From: Penelope pileata
Taxonomy: Eukaryota > Chordata > Aves > Galliformes > Cracidae
NCBI GenBank assembly: GCA_013396635.1
Contig: WBMW01005542.1
Span: 3,799,601-3,863,600 of the forward strand
Reading direction: 5' to 3'
Length of the DNA: 64,000 nucleotides
This document shows, in pieces, positions 25,547 through 39,272 of this stretch (position 1 is the stretch's first letter; every line of letters begins with the position of its first letter). The translations under genes were made by a program, and so were the position numbers. The notes beneath the pieces are model-generated. The model did not search any database. It had not been told where the DNA came from and was given only the letters and a program-made list of their open reading frames with translations.

Positions 25547-27398
25547 TCTCACGTGGAGAAGGAAGACAAAAGCAAGGATGGACATAGCATAGTCCAGACT
25601 TGCCCAGACTGCCCTGAGGAACCTGACTTAATCCAGCCGTGCTCTGAGCAGGGGCCAGATGAGATGCCCTTCAAAGCTCCATTTCACCCCAGGCCATGCT
25701 GCATCTGAACACTGGGAGCGGCGGCTGCCAGCACAGTGACTGAATTCTGCACCTGAACAGGAACAGGATGACAGAACAGAGGTGACATCAGAGCACGCAG
25801 GAGAAAAAAATGCAAGAAAAATGGGGGTCACAGAGCGAGGAGAGTGATGGGAGCTGTTCAGGGAAGTAACCTGGGAACTCATAGCACAAATCATGGAAAA
25901 CCCAGTGAGGCAGGAGACCCAACCAATCACATACACTAGAGAAAAATGAGGTAACAAGCATAGGGCACAGATAACAAGGAGACCCCACAATGAGTAGCTG
26001 AACTGAGAAAGCTGACAGAGGGAGTGCTGCCAAATGGCAGGAAAGGAAGGCACCAAATTAGCTATTGGAAGGGTACAAATTCAGGTTGACTTAAACTTCT
26101 CAGCAAAGATCAGAACTGACTAAATAAGAGTAGGATTTGGATGAAACACTTGAGCAAGCAGAAAGTAAAAGGTACATTGCTGGTGAGAAGAAAAAAACAG
26201 CAAAAGAGGCCTGTGCTGTCAAAGCATGCCTTCCTCTAGAGCCTGGTCCTCCAGTCTGAGGATTCTCATAAAACCTTCTGCACACACGCAGGCCATGCTG
26301 TCTAGGGCCAATCCCTGTAAATCATCACAGAGTATTATTAGATACGACAAGCTCAAATAGCAGAGGCCTGCCTAGTGAGTAGTTCCAAACCTGCCAGCCT
26401 GATTGCCATTATTATTTTTAACAGCTAGGAAACCACACACAAACTACATTAGAAATAACTTCAGGGATTAATTCTGTTTACTCGATGCAGTTTGGAAATG
26501 AGCGCTCAAGTACGTTACGATGGTTGAATTGCACGACTTTTACTCATTTCTCCCCTGGAGAATCTTTGCCAGATTCACACTTATCCGGTCACTACTCAGT
26601 GTTTTGTTTGTTTGTTCTTACTGATCATTTCCCTTACATTAAAAAAAGAATATGGAATATTGTGCAAGGAGGAACTGATTTCCTGGCAGGCCACTGCAGA
26701 ACACTAGTATGTTAGATTAATATTGTTGATATAGTAAAATACCATATTCATCTCACTGGGATAGAATGGTTTTTATTCCTGTAAATAAATATGATGTTAA
26801 AGCACATGATTAAGCATGAAACCATTTACCAGCCTCGGGTGCCGAGTCCGAGATGCCCAAGAACTTCACTTCTTTCAGACTATGTTATACAGCGAGTATA
26901 AAAATGTGTCCAAAAACGTGTTTCGTGTGTGTGTACCTACTTGGTATTGCACACAACACAAAACCCAAGAAATAACCACTGGTGTTGACCTATGGGAAGT
27001 TTTCCTTAGCTTCCAACACACACCGTATCCAACTGCGAAGCAGAAAAAGGATGGGATTTGATTTACATAGCTGCTATTCAGATGCCTTAACCAGGGAAGC
27101 AGAGAATTATTTTGGTATTCTGCTTTATTTGCATTACATCTACAAACTTGCTCAAAGGAAACAATTGTCCCAGAGACAAGGCATCCTGGAGGCATCCTCC
27201 TCATCTTCGTCACATACAGACAAACTGAGTTTTTGCGTTCTACACGCCATTAAGAGCTGAACCATTCTCCTACAAAATACATTGTTTTGCAGAATGCCCA
27301 TTTGAGAAATATACACATTCAGACAATACCTAAAGTCATGCTTCAGTGAAGGAGTTTCAGAACTTGACAGTCACTTGACAACAAATACCAATCTGGCA

Positions 27399-27412
27399 TT
27401 TTTTTTTTTTTT
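27399..27412. repeat. poly(T) run, 14 bases
   Basis: Homopolymer read directly; no associated retroposon recognised. Confidence 0.9.
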
Positions 27413-28737
27413 CCAAAAAGGGAGGAATAAGTCACTAAAACAAGGTTTTACCTTAATCACCAAATACTCCAAAACCATTCATATTCAGGCTACGACCTTG
27501 TCTACAGCAACACTGTAGAACCAAAGCCCAGGTTTCTGGGAGTTTAGCGTTCAAGGTGACTAGTTCTAACTCCAAAAGGACTATTTTTTACAGCGTACTT
27601 TGGAACCTACATCACTTTAGGAAAAAACAAAAAACAAAAAAAACACCACCAAGATAAAAGCATCGATCTACTTCTAAGTTGTTGGATTTTTGTTCACTGT
27701 GCTGCCAACAGGAAGCTCACTCCTTTCAGAGCTCTGATTTCTCTCTCTTCTGAATGATGTTTAGTACAATAAATCCGTTCTTCTGCCTACTTTTACTAAG
27801 GTGTGTTTTCCCAAATTTCAGGAGGAACACCAACCAGATTGAAATTCACATTCTTTATTATTTACTTTTATCCACCAGAGGTGAACAAAAGCACATTTAC
27901 ATTAGTTTAAGGAGGATCTGTCCCACGAATACAACATATTGCAGCTTCAAATTCATTGTCCGTCTCATTTTTTGTATAATGGCTTTAAAAGGCATCTGCA
28001 TTACAGAGTACAAATATCCCCACGGTTTGGTGAGGATACTTTCTAAGTCACAGCTTCAACCTAAATTATTCTTTATTTCAAACAAAATTACACTTAAAAC
28101 AGAAAGGTAACACTGTATGACCTTTGAAGCAACAAAAAATGATATGGATTAATTACATAGCCCTAAAAAAATTAACAGATCATGCCTTAGAAACAAAAGA
28201 GGAAAAAAACTACAATGAAAAGATAACCATGTCCTTGTTCATACTTTACTCAAACAACACTTCTTAGTCTAAATCCAGACAGTAATTGATAAGGGCAGGG
28301 TGTAGGAATGAGGAAGAAACCATTTGCACATCTTACTCTGTTTTAGAGAAAAAGCTGCAAAACACTGCTGGGCAGGACTCAGCAAGATGCTTTCATTTCT
28401 TCATTCATACTCCCAGTAAACAACTACTTCTTGCAAAGATTCAATTCAATGGCAAAAGATAAGGTATATGATGTGCCAGACAAACTTATCTCTACTAACT
28501 AACTTAACACTAAAAACAGGAGAGCTGCTTCTTCCCTTTTCCAGACATGCAGGCAGCATGTAATCCCAATAACGTGAATTCCTGCAAGGCAGGATTCTTC
28601 TCTTTGTTCATCCTTGCTCTCTTTTCTTTAGTTAGTCAATCCATTACTTAACTTATCATGGAATCATCTTTAATTGTTAATAATGGAAATACTCAGGACT
28701 CCTCCACTGAGCTCACACGGCTCTCTCCTATTCTTAC

Positions 28738-28789
28738 CCTAGCTGAATTTCTGCCTGGTGTCAGGTCACAGAAGGCAAAGTCTATTTTT
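28738..28789 (-). other. candidate 52-nt exon
   Basis: Minus strand: acceptor tgtggtggctagctgcag| and donor CAGCTAGG|gtaaga. The one open frame reads KIDFAFCDLTPGRNSAR, phase 2 to 0. It does not chain in phase with the best downstream candidate. No homologue is recognised. Confidence 0.12.
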
Positions 28790-31700
28790 CTGCAGCTAGC
28801 CACCACACACATAATCTGAACAATAGCATACCACCACATACAGGGGGGGAAAACAAAAACAAGAAACACCACAGCAAACAGGAAAGGGAAGAAAGAAAGG
28901 AAAAAAAGTGATTGTTCGAGTAGGAACTTCAGGAGGAAAATACTTTTGGTTACTAGCTACAAGAACCCCTCAGTCCAAATGGAGACGGTTTAAAATCACA
29001 GTGCAATTAAGAGAATACAAAAGCACAACAGCTTTGCAGGCTTCTTCTCTTTGCTGTCCCAGAGATAAACCCGCACTGACTGCAGAATCTTACACCGCAG
29101 GAAAGCAGCAGTCTGGCTTCATGGGCTACAAGCACTGAAGTTCCCTTCGCTTAAAAAGGACCTAGAAGTTTGATACCTCCATCTCTGACCCTGAGTAAAA
29201 GAGCTCCTGGTCTCCCAAGATGTATTTTTAGCAGCATCATATAAAAAGAAAGCTTGAGGCCTTTTTTTGCAGAGGCATCATCAAACAAAACCTAAGTATC
29301 AGATATAGCTTCACAGGTGAAGCTGAGAAGGAAAATGCTTTTCTCAGGGAACTGAAGCAAGGGCTCCAACTCAGCAAAAAATACCAAGTTTGAAGGCCGC
29401 GTTCTGTTTATTTTTTATCTTAAAGTAGAATATAAAGGCAGAATACCTCCATCAGGATGTACAACAAAGAAACTTTTGTGATAAAAATTATTTTTAGTCT
29501 AAAACTAAGACTTTAACCTTGCATACATTTCACCTTACAGAGGGTTCTTTGCGTTCATCACCTTACTAGGTTGCCCACTAGGGAAACATGAAAGGTAGGC
29601 CCAAGTTAAGATACCTCCCAACTGCTGGCCAGAAGGAAAAGTTTCTCCATAGGCTTCACTCCAACTGCCTTGCTAGCTGGGTGGTCTCACTGCAGCTATT
29701 GCTTATTCCTGTCCAAATGTTCTTCCACTACTCAATGTCTGCGGGACAGCTGGATGCTCCTTGCATGAAGGATATGCTATGAAGGAGAAAATACAGTTTG
29801 TTTCATCAAACACTCTTTGTCAGCGTCCTCACTTAAAACAGGGTCCCCTTACAGATGTTCAGTTCATACTTCAGTGAAACATCTACTGTCACGGTACAAT
29901 TAGATCCGAAGACAAGGAAAAGCTGCAGTGTTGAATCTGAGCAGATGGCCCCAATTTTCAGGTCATAAGAAGCCCAAAGCACTGGGAGAAAAGCAGTCAT
30001 CAAATATCTAGCTTAGACAGAGTAAAAGTCTTTTACTTCCTATAAAAGGTCTAAATTTTTCTCCCTGAGTGATTTCAGAACGACAACACTGCAGAGGACC
30101 TGCTAAAATATTCCTCCCCTTGACCAGTTCCACTGAAGTACACAGCAAGTTCTGTGCACTGTGTACTTTCAGCAAAGCAAACGGACAGATGACGCCGTTA
30201 GTTACTGCACCACAGATCTCCACTGGAATGCAACCACTATATACGACATACGTAAATAGAATACACACTAAATATAAGTATATAAATAAAGTGCAGCAGC
30301 GCTAATGCTGCAATGCCATCATATCAAGAATGTTAGCCAAATAGCTGTAAAATCCTCATGACTCAACTAAAGCCTCCAAGTTCAGAAGACCCCCGAGGTG
30401 CAGGCCCACATCACAATCCCTATGAACCATTCCTGTGAAACTGGAGGTAAACCCATCTCAGCAGAAGTCCCCCTCTGTGCATTAAACAGCACAACAGGAA
30501 CTCTTACAAATCAAGCATTTCAAGATAAAAATAACTTGATTAACTTGAAGTGGCTTGCATACTTTGTTTTTTTGTGAAAAATCTGACTGCTAACTGAGAA
30601 ACTTAAAAATGGGTCCTTTTGTTTATTGAGAATATGCAGCACTACTGAATCACAATGAGAACAAAGTAACATGATTCTTATGGCAGACAGTTCCCCCAGA
30701 GCTGCTCCTCCGGCTGAAGCAGCTCTTCATTCAACAAATGGAACAACTGAAGGGGACAGCCAGGGGCTCCAATTTAGAGCAAGAGCTCTAATTTGCCTTA
30801 TGGGAGCAGCTAAAGGACCTATGGAAAAATGTTTGTTTAACAGCAATTTATCTCAACTATAAATGGAAACAGAACTGACAGAGTCCCACAACGACAGTTT
30901 GTCCTGAACAATAGCAGGATACTTGCATTAGCAGAGCGGCGCTTTGCTTAGGAAGCAAGAAGAAAAAAAGAAATCAAAAAGAAGTGACTTTACCAAACTG
31001 AACTGTTGAAAACATTTATCTTCGCAAAATGCCCTTCAAATGCCTTGCTGAAGACATCATTAGAGGATACGCTGGCCTCTGAAGAAAGGAAGTTTTAATG
31101 ACTGAGGAAACACTGGTATATACGTAGCTTTTATTTAAGCTCGTTTCATTAGATCTCTCTGCCAGGCTGCGTTAAGCTAAAGAAACCCTTCTATCAGCTT
31201 TCCAGTCTGGTGTAATATGTCTGGATGGGAAGTGAACCTGCTGGAAGCCTGCCCTTCAGAAGAGGCATTCTTCTGTATCTACGCCCATCTTGCAAAAGGC
31301 CAGCACAGCTGCAGGGCTCTGACTACCTGCTCAACAAGATAGCCACCCGGCAGCGGGCTGTCTTTAAGCCACAGTTTCAGAGTGGAAATGCCTACCATAA
31401 GTTTTCCGTTATAAAAGAGTAAAAGGAAGCACTCCTATTTTTCCTTTTCTATGGATAAAACTCAAGGTAGCAGCAAACCTTCTCACAAAAAGCTTCCATG
31501 GAAGTCCAGCAGAACAGAGCCAAGCAAGACCCTCCTCACACACCGTAACGAGGAAAGACCTCGGAGCAATACCGGACATGACATCTCACAACTCAACTGT
31601 GGGGCTTTTCTTTCTTCTCCGAACTCTTCCAGCAGCCCAAACGAGTGCACATAGCAGAAAACTTGCAGCTGAGGCCTGTAATATTCTCATCCCACATAAC

Positions 31701-32451
31701 AACTGCAGTTCTCTGCAGATACCACTGCCATGCTTTGGATTCTTGAGACAGCACATTGAGCGGGCTGCACTAAGAGAGAAGAGCCACACGTGCCAGGGAA
31801 GGACCAGCAACACAAACCATGGTGACACAGCCCTGCAGGGCCTGAGAAGGGCCAGGAACAGACGTGAAAACAACCAGAGATCACTGGAGAAAGAAGACTA
31901 AGCCTTCTCACAACTCAGATAAGAACATCTCTTCCACTGACCTCATCAACTGAAAAAATATCCTTACGAGGAAGGCTGTGGTAGTGAGCTGACTGTCAAT
32001 TTACAGAAGTTTGGAATAAATCTGTCTATCCATAAATATCAGCAACAGACCAAAGTCCTACTTACAGAGTTTATAACAGAGTACTAAAAACAAACAAACA
32101 AGAATGGCTGGAGAATAATCTTTAAGTGAAAACTCAAGAGGGAAAGACTGAAATTCTACTCTGAACAGAAAGAAAGCACATGAAAGTTTGGTTGGACACA
32201 GAGTCTTTAGTTCAAACTCGCAGTTGTTTACTTGGAGTTTTAGTGCTTTCCGAGTTGAAGTAGAACAGGGACTATCTGAAACCTCATCTACACGCAACAC
32301 AAAAAAACGTTTCAGCTTTGCTTAAAGATTACTTCATCATAGAAGACAAAACTACTAGAAATGAAGTGATGTCAGATCAAATCATGGATGAAACTTCCAC
32401 TTCAAATAACCAAAAACTAAAAGTCCACTCTTGTGAAATATTAGGAATAAT

Positions 32452-32466
32452 AAAAAAAAAAAAAAA
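32452..32466. repeat. poly(A) run, 15 bases
   Basis: Homopolymer read directly, preceded by 'ggaataat'. No gene or SINE body is evident. Confidence 0.9.
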
Positions 32467-34428
32467 CCCTATTTCCTAGGATAGAATTTCATTCACATTC
32501 TTCCTACAGGAGGAAAACAAAACAAAACAACTAATACATTGCTGAAACCAAAGCCCAGAACAACCACTTCTCTGAGGCTCAGTGTAACACTTTACCTTCT
32601 CGGTAGCAGTCTACCTCCAGGTGCAATTCAGATGCATTTAGCAATTTCAGATCCAACACCATTCTCAGTATCTGGAAGCTGCGTTACGCGCACCGATCCA
32701 TACAGCCACACATCTTCCACCAGTTAATACAGAAGGGCCAAAAGAAACTCAGCTCTAAGACAAACGCAGAAAGAGAGAAAATGACATTAAGTTCCTTGTG
32801 GATGAGCCAGTGTCAGAATGAGTATTTGTATGTCTTCCATAGAGCATTCACTGACCCTAAGAACCAGACAAGCTCACAGCTCAGCTATATGCCAGAAACC
32901 ACACCGAGAAAAGGAGACCCTAAACCATGCATCCATCAACTTGTTCCAGTCAGGTATTAAAATTTGTTCTACTGAGCTGGTATGCGGTGGTCAGGTCCAG
33001 CTCAGAAAACAAATCACAAAGCTAATTATGGATGTCTGAGCGTGGGCCAGAGTAAACTGACCCCACAATAGAGACCACAGGCTTGGCCAAAAGCCATCAG
33101 AGGACAGCGGTGCAGAACAGCGCAGTTCTACTGCAGAGTTCAAAGACCTTTCTTAGTACTTCCAAACCAGGACTGAGAAGGCCTCTGAGCAGACTGCAGC
33201 ACCCTACCTCGTTTGCCCGGAAAAAAGGGAAAAAAGGGATCTCCGTGGTAAATCCTTCTGACAAGCCAAAGTGAAGGCCAGAAATGGCCAGGTAAACAGG
33301 AAAACACAATGCGGAACGGCTGGGAAGAACCACCTACCCACTAGACAAATGCCAAGTGTACAGCTTTTGTCACGTGGAATAATAGTTAAGGACTGTTAAT
33401 GAGTAATAATTTGTAAAAGATGTATGCACCTTCCGGTAGAGCCTCTTGATGGAAACTGACAAAAGAATTCAAGGATTCGGTTCTTTAACAGCTTGAAAAC
33501 ATTCACTCAAAACAAGTTCTGTGTGTTTGTACTGACGCTAGCTGGGAATCCCACAGCTAAGGGAGTTTTAGTGATTCACTTACTAAGGCAGAGACCAGGA
33601 TTTGTGCACACCACGAAGGTAAACAAATACCTCTGTCAGCGCCTTCCTTCCTCCTGAGCCTCCAGAAGCACAAGCAGGTACAAGCTGATGACTGCTGTGT
33701 GTAAAAAGGTGCTGTTTGTCTGCTCGATTTAAGGGGAAGAGCAGAGGAGAAAGCCACAAACACACGTTCCCACTCCCCCTCTCTGAAATTGTCTGATGTC
33801 CTCAAACTCGGGAAGAGTCAATGACATGAAGACAGCAGCCAGAACATTTTGTGGATGCTGAACTTTGTAAAGCACCACTGAAACTCTGGCACAGTGCAAG
33901 AAATATGCATTCAGAAGAGATCTTCCTGTAAACCTCTAAGTGCTGTGATTTTAGAGGCAGCATCGCTGCCAACACACTAAAAGCTTTCGTTTTCATTTTC
34001 GGGTCCAAGCAGGCCCAGCTTGCACGCAATTAAAGTTAAGTGTTTTCTCCTAATTCTGAGAGTTTTAAGCACAAACATCAACGTGTTTACAGCCAAACAA
34101 TGGCAAAACTTTGGAAATCGTTGGGTAACGGTGCACAGCCCTCACGTGTGGGCATGCAGGTGGGCTCCGGGAGGTGTACGATTCCCCTGACAACCACCCT
34201 CAGACAAGGAAACGCAGTTCTACGGCTGACAAAACAAAAAGGAAATCTTTTCTCCGAACGCTTTTTCTCAGCCTTTGAAGGAAAAACCAGCGGGTATTTT
34301 TGCAAGTGAGCTTTTACAAGCGACCAGGCTCCCCTGCAGAACGAAGGTGCACTTCCCAAGCCGCCCTTCACCCCTCACAAGCACCCGCACACCCGCGGCA
34401 CGGCACCCGCACCGCGCTGTGTCCCTGC

Positions 34429-34807
34429 NNNNNNNNNNNNNNNNNNNNNNNNNNNNNNNNNNNNNNNNNNNNNNNNNNNNNNNNNNNNNNNNNNNNNNNN
34501 NNNNNNNNNNNNNNNNNNNNNNNNNNNNNNNNNNNNNNNNNNNNNNNNNNNNNNNNNNNNNNNNNNNNNNNNNNNNNNNNNNNNNNNNNNNNNNNNNNNN
34601 NNNNNNNNNNNNNNNNNNNNNNNNNNNNNNNNNNNNNNNNNNNNNNNNNNNNNNNNNNNNNNNNNNNNNNNNNNNNNNNNNNNNNNNNNNNNNNNNNNNN
34701 NNNNNNNNNNNNNNNNNNNNNNNNNNNNNNNNNNNNNNNNNNNNNNNNNNNNNNNNNNNNNNNNNNNNNNNNNNNNNNNNNNNNNNNNNNNNNNNNNNNN
34801 NNNNNNN
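34429..34807. other. assembly gap, 379 N
   Basis: An unbroken run of 379 N's lies inside the CpG island. Very GC-rich promoter DNA is often lost in bird assemblies, so a transcription start and first exon are probably hidden here. The N length may be an estimate rather than a measured size. Confidence 1.
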
Positions 34808-34813
34808 GCCGTT

Positions 34814-34908
34814 GGGGCGGGACCGGCGCGCAACAGTCGCGGCCGCGGCCTCGGGGCGCTGTGGGGCGGGGGCTGCGCCTCGCCCCGCTCTGCGCCCCCC
34901 GGGGCGGG
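34814..34908. promoter_or_regulatory. cluster of three GC boxes
   Basis: GGGGCGGG occurs at 34814-34821, 34863-34870 and 34901-34908. This core is bound by SP/KLF factors and is typical of TATA-less CpG-island promoters. I see no TATA box or CCAAT box nearby. Confidence 0.6.
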
Positions 34909-35420
34909 CCCGGCGCGCTGGGAGTGATGATTGACCGCGCCGCGGACTTCACACCCGTTATCGTGTGCAGTGCCGGGGGAGGAATGAACCCTGGGGCGGT
35001 TCCGTGGGGTCGGGTCGCTGGGTGCGGGTGCGCTTGCATTAAGGACAGAGCCGTGGCTTCGCCCCCTGCTCGCCCTCGGGAGGACGCCCCGCCGCAGGCT
35101 GTGGCCGGAGCCCCGGGTTTCTCTGCAGGGCCCCTCGTTCTCTGTAACCGCAGCCTGGTGCCGGGCGGCAGCTCCTGCGCTCTGCCTGGTTTCTCTCTCC
35201 TGCTGCTGTTGTCCTTCTCTTCTTCCCCGGGATCCCCGGTGCCTGCAGTAACGCCGTGGCCGTGCTCCCTCTCCCGCAGCCTGCTCGCCTTCTGTGGCCT
35301 CCGCTGCTGGGCCAGCTCTGAGCCCTCTCCTCAGCCCCGTGGCACTCTGCAAGAACTATCTGCATACGTTATGATTACAGTGGCCTTAAATCTTGTGCCC
35401 TTTCCCCGCTCTGGTTAATC

Positions 35421-35977
35421 GTTCATGCTCAGAGACTGAATTCTCCGGAGCTGGGGTTTATCCCATGCTTAGAGCTGCGCGGTGATGCTTCCATTAAGCT
35501 GCTGTGAGAGCTGGAAGCTTGCTCTCGAAATAGGTGCCACTTATCCAGCCTGCATTAACGCGTGCAAACGTTGTAAAGTGAGCAAAATGCCATGCTTTTC
35601 ATGTGGCATTGCAGCCTGTGGTCTGTTAAAGGCTTGCACGCATATGTAGCTTCACCCCTGCACACAGTTCTGAGTCCTTGGGGATGCTTCCAGGGCGTGG
35701 AATGCAGTGTGGATACGCAGCTTTCCATGGTGAGGTGCTTCATGTGAAGTGACAAAATAGGCAATTTCAGCACACTGGGAGGAGAAGTGGAAAATGAGGG
35801 TATCAGCAAGAAAATTACACTGGAATTTTGGTGTGTTGTGTACAAACCATGGCAGTGCCTTTGCTTGTAAAAGCCAGCAGCTAGGTGAGTTAGTTCAGCT
35901 CCTCGCAGACATGTATGTGTCACGTAAGGCTTGTCAGTGGAGCTGGAGAAGATACACAGAAAAATACTCTATTGCAG
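35421..35977. other. non-coding sequence just right of the island
   Basis: No coding exon. A consensus donor (CAGCTAG|gtgagt) at 35884/35885 could end a plus-strand transcript segment starting in the island, but no clear acceptor precedes it. The minus frame 35555-35923 has no family resemblance. Confidence 0.4.
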
Positions 35978-36076
35978 GGGAACGTCTTGGACTCTATTTC
36001 TCTGCACCAAATTTAATACGTAAAGTAGAGCATTGAGTTTGGTACAAGGGGAGAAAAAGGAAAAGCAAGACTGAAG
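35978..36076 (+). other. candidate non-coding exon, 99 nt
   Basis: Plus strand: acceptor aaaaatactctattgcag| and donor GACTGAAG|gtgagtgag, both strong. All three frames contain stops, so this would be a 5' UTR exon or part of a lncRNA that starts in the CpG island about 1 kb upstream. Position and orientation suit that idea, but there is no transcript evidence. Confidence 0.2.
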
Positions 36077-39000
36077 GTGAGTGAGGGGAAGAAAATGAAG
36101 AGGGGAACAGACAGCACACCAGAACAGTGTGATAAGAGAAATAAATTTTGACTGGAACCGGAACAGCAAACCATTTGACCAACTCAAATGTGCAACTGTC
36201 AATTCCAATAAACCAAAAAACAGCAACAAGAAAAGCAAAGTGATGTGGTACTGTATTGATATCTAAAAGTCTGAAGGGATTCAGCAGATCAGGTCAAGTA
36301 TTCTGAGGTCTCTTGGCTAGTGCTGGAGAACAGGAGGGGAACAGAGGCCAGGTGCTTTTAGATTCTGCGCTGGGAGACAGAGCGGTCGCTGTGGCAGTCT
36401 GATGGTTTCTCCTTGAGCCTGATGGGGGACAAAACAGAAACCTCCATGCAGCTGCCTTCCTCAGAGCCATGCAGCAGAGAGCCTGCAGCTAGGTGGGTGC
36501 TTTTTGACAGAAGCATTCAAAATAGTCAATTAGCAAAATACTGAAAGCACAGAGAGGAAAGAATCATTTCTGCACAAGCAGTACACAAATGACAGAGGTT
36601 TGTTTTGATTTGTAAGGAGGATATATTATTTGCTTGCTTGCTTTCTTATTATTTTCATAGAACAGGATGACAAAGAGGTATTAGGGAAAAGCAGGGCCTG
36701 CCCAGACCCTGCAACAAAGAGGAAATACCTCACGCTCAGTGCACTTTGTGAAGTATACAGGATTTATGAAAACAAACAGGCCTGTCTTTCCAAATCACTT
36801 TCTGGAGAACATCTAAGATTGAAACATTCTGTCTAGATAGCTGGGTATTTAATTCAGCTGCTGGCAGAAAAGGACAAAGCAGTGTATCAGCACACAAAAA
36901 TCCAAACAAAGCGTCCGGCATGTCCTAAAGAGATGTAAGCACACACAACACACTGTCAAACGTGGAATGGCAAAAATCATGTCAGCATGAATAGAGGAGG
37001 TGAGCAGACAGGACGCAGAAAGAAAAGAGCTTTTTCCCTTAGTGATAGAGAGTGGATACGACTTGGATAACCTCCTAATTCAGAGTATTCTGCTCATTAC
37101 CTATGCTAGTGTGGACGGCCGGTTCCAGTATTTTTGTATGAAACAGTGCTATCTCGTATGAAGGGCATTGCACTTTGGGCCACAATTTGAAGTGTTTATT
37201 TTCATGTCTTTTAACTCAGTTTGGAAGAGTATCAGACATGGTGGATGAGTGTTTCCATCCCTCTGATCCCACACCTCAGTCTCTCTCAGAAATCTTTTTG
37301 TGAATGTTCAGCCATCTTAATCATAAAATCTCCAAAGCCAAACTCTTTTTTTTTTTTTATGTAGGTAGTTTTGTATTTCCTGCAGTCTCTGCCACAATCT
37401 GGTCACCAGTCCATTGTTTTTATGGAAAAAAAGACATCCTCAGCCTTTCCTCTTCTGCCACACACATTTGTGTCTCTGATCTTTCATCTTGTTCTGAAGA
37501 ACTCCCCTTGTTTGGGAATTCAGTGCTTTCCTACATTTACCAGCTCAGCTCTCTTCTCAAAAATGTTTTTTTTCTGCAGAGTTTATTTTTAGTATCCCTC
37601 ATTCTACAAGTCTGTCTTGCAGTATTGCCCCACAAGTGGCTTCATTTGCATGGAAAGCATGGCAGAAAATTGGTGTGGCAGCAGGAAAAAAATGGCATGG
37701 GGAAGGCAGAGAACTGCTTGGATCAATTTTGTGATTGGAGAAAATACAGTGTGAGAATGCACTCTGACTTGCATCTGAAGAGGAAAGGACAAAACCCTTT
37801 GACCAGCTAAAACATCTGCAGTATCCACTGACAGCAAAATATGCCTTTAGACCAGGCACAACAAAAATATGTAATAACGAATATCAATACATAACTGATA
37901 AATATCTTCGTATATATTATTATAGCCAAGATATAAAATGCACAAGGATGGGAAAATTCTGTCAGGCTTCTGTTTACTCTGTGAAAAATCATTTGCCACG
38001 CGCTGATTATCATCAATTGTGTTGAGTGGAGTAGATTAAAAAATGTATACCACGAGACAAATCCCAGTTAGGATTTTCTCAAAAGGTGTAATTAACCTGA
38101 AGATAAAATTAAAGGATATTTGAATACAGGATTACTATGATAAGAAGCACTTTTAAAATGCTTAGGAGAATGGATTGGTATCAAATAGAGCAAGATGAAG
38201 TAGATGCTCTCACCGATCCAAGCTACAGAGTGGCAAGATACCAATAAGTAATGTGCAGGCTGAGAGTTTCCAAATTCTCAGCATGCCATAAAACATTAAA
38301 GATGAAGGCTTCCATAGCCATTTCAAACATCTCAGCTATCTTACATCATCTGATCAGATCAGTTCCTGTAGTAGTCAATAAAGAAAAAACCAGGGTAGAA
38401 AATTTAAGATACCTTGAACTACAGGCCCCATAACATGCCTGCCCCAAGAAAGAAAATCTGTTCAAAACAATTAAATAGGTCTATTTCCAGCTCTTCCTCT
38501 TATAAAACTCTGATAATAAAGAGTTTATTGTCCCAGGGCTTGATATGGCGTTGTCTGCTATGGTTAGCTCTACTGACTTCAGCAAGCTCTGAGTAATGAG
38601 CACAAGCTGGAGCCTGGTAAATGGAGAATTCCACTGCAGGAGGGAGACCTTGGTTTTTAAAGTTTCATATCAGTAAGTTTCATCATTGCCATTTTTTTTT
38701 GGCACTTTATCCTTATCTGATGTATTAACAGTGACAACTGGCCATGCAAACATTCTTTTCATTGCACAACAGATTTGATTTAATTGAAGCCAAAGAGGCT
38801 GGACACCCAGTTAGCCATCAGGTAGTCCTGCTAGCCATGTGACATCCGAATTCAGATGGCAGGTTGTGTTTTATGCCAGCTCCTGGAAAATGTTAGTCTT
38901 ACGATGTGCATAGGGAAAGAGTGACAAATCATCCAGTCCATCTCTCTGCAAATACTAGATAGTCTCTGCAAGGTACTTTCTATGATTTATAGAGAAAGGT

Positions 39001-39272
39001 CCCATTAATTATGTTCTTTTTTTTCCCCACTACTGAAGTCCCATGATGTATGAAACGTACAGTGTTTGCTTGACATGAAGTACTGGAAATAAACAATGTT
39101 ATGTAAGGTGTGCCATCATAGCAAGGAGTCATATTCTTCTGCCTGTTACTGCCAGTTGTTAAATTATGATCATAAGCAGGATATGGGCAGAAAGTGGGAA
39201 ATTTGTTACACAACCAAAAAAAAAATCTTATTTGCTAATTCTAAAATCTTAGAAATCCTTTTCTCTTCCCAG
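36077..39272. other. non-coding stretch
   Basis: No exon supported. It includes a 13-base T run (37346-37358). The plus frame 37304-37810 begins in that T run, is rich in Ser/Leu/Phe, overlaps several other frames and has no recognisable domain. Confidence 0.4.

Larger units (their letters stand above)
25547..34129. other. long non-coding stretch up to the CpG island
   Basis: No supported gene over about 8.6 kb. A short CR1-tail-like segment may be present near 25650-25690 (gctctgagcaggggccagatgag...). T and A homopolymers lie at 27399-27412 and 32452-32466. Plus-strand A+C bias is strong close to the island (32881-32940 has 43 of 60). Open frames such as 25628-26056 minus and 31578-31901 plus show no family resemblance. 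Confidence 0.4.
34130..35420. promoter_or_regulatory. CpG island, probable (bidirectional) promoter
   Basis: This is the only strongly CpG-rich segment in the window. About 20 CpG dinucleotides fall in roughly the first 110 bases right of the gap, with a NotI site (34839-34846) and several GGGGCGGG boxes. The left flank (34360-34428) is also GC-rich. In vertebrates such unmethylated islands usually mark promoters, often bidirectional ones. Base-composition asymmetry changes sign here (A+C excess to the left, G+T excess to the right), which suits transcription leaving in both directions. Exons cannot be placed because the centre is an assembly gap. Outer limits are approximate. Confidence 0.8.

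Noticed and set aside
25650..25690. Possible second CR1 terminus right of the CR1 at 25040
   Set aside because: Only a short string (gctctgagcaggggccagatgag) resembles CR1. Too short and diverged to call.
34300..35418. Long open frames across the gap on both strands (up to 372 codons)
   Set aside because: They run through 379 N's, and the remainder is stop-poor because it is GC-rich. No Kozak start, splice context or domain, and several frames are open at once.
37304..37810. 168-codon plus frame starting in a T run
   Set aside because: Hydrophobic Ser/Leu/Phe bias comes from T-rich DNA; there are overlapping frames on both strands and no signal-peptide or domain logic.
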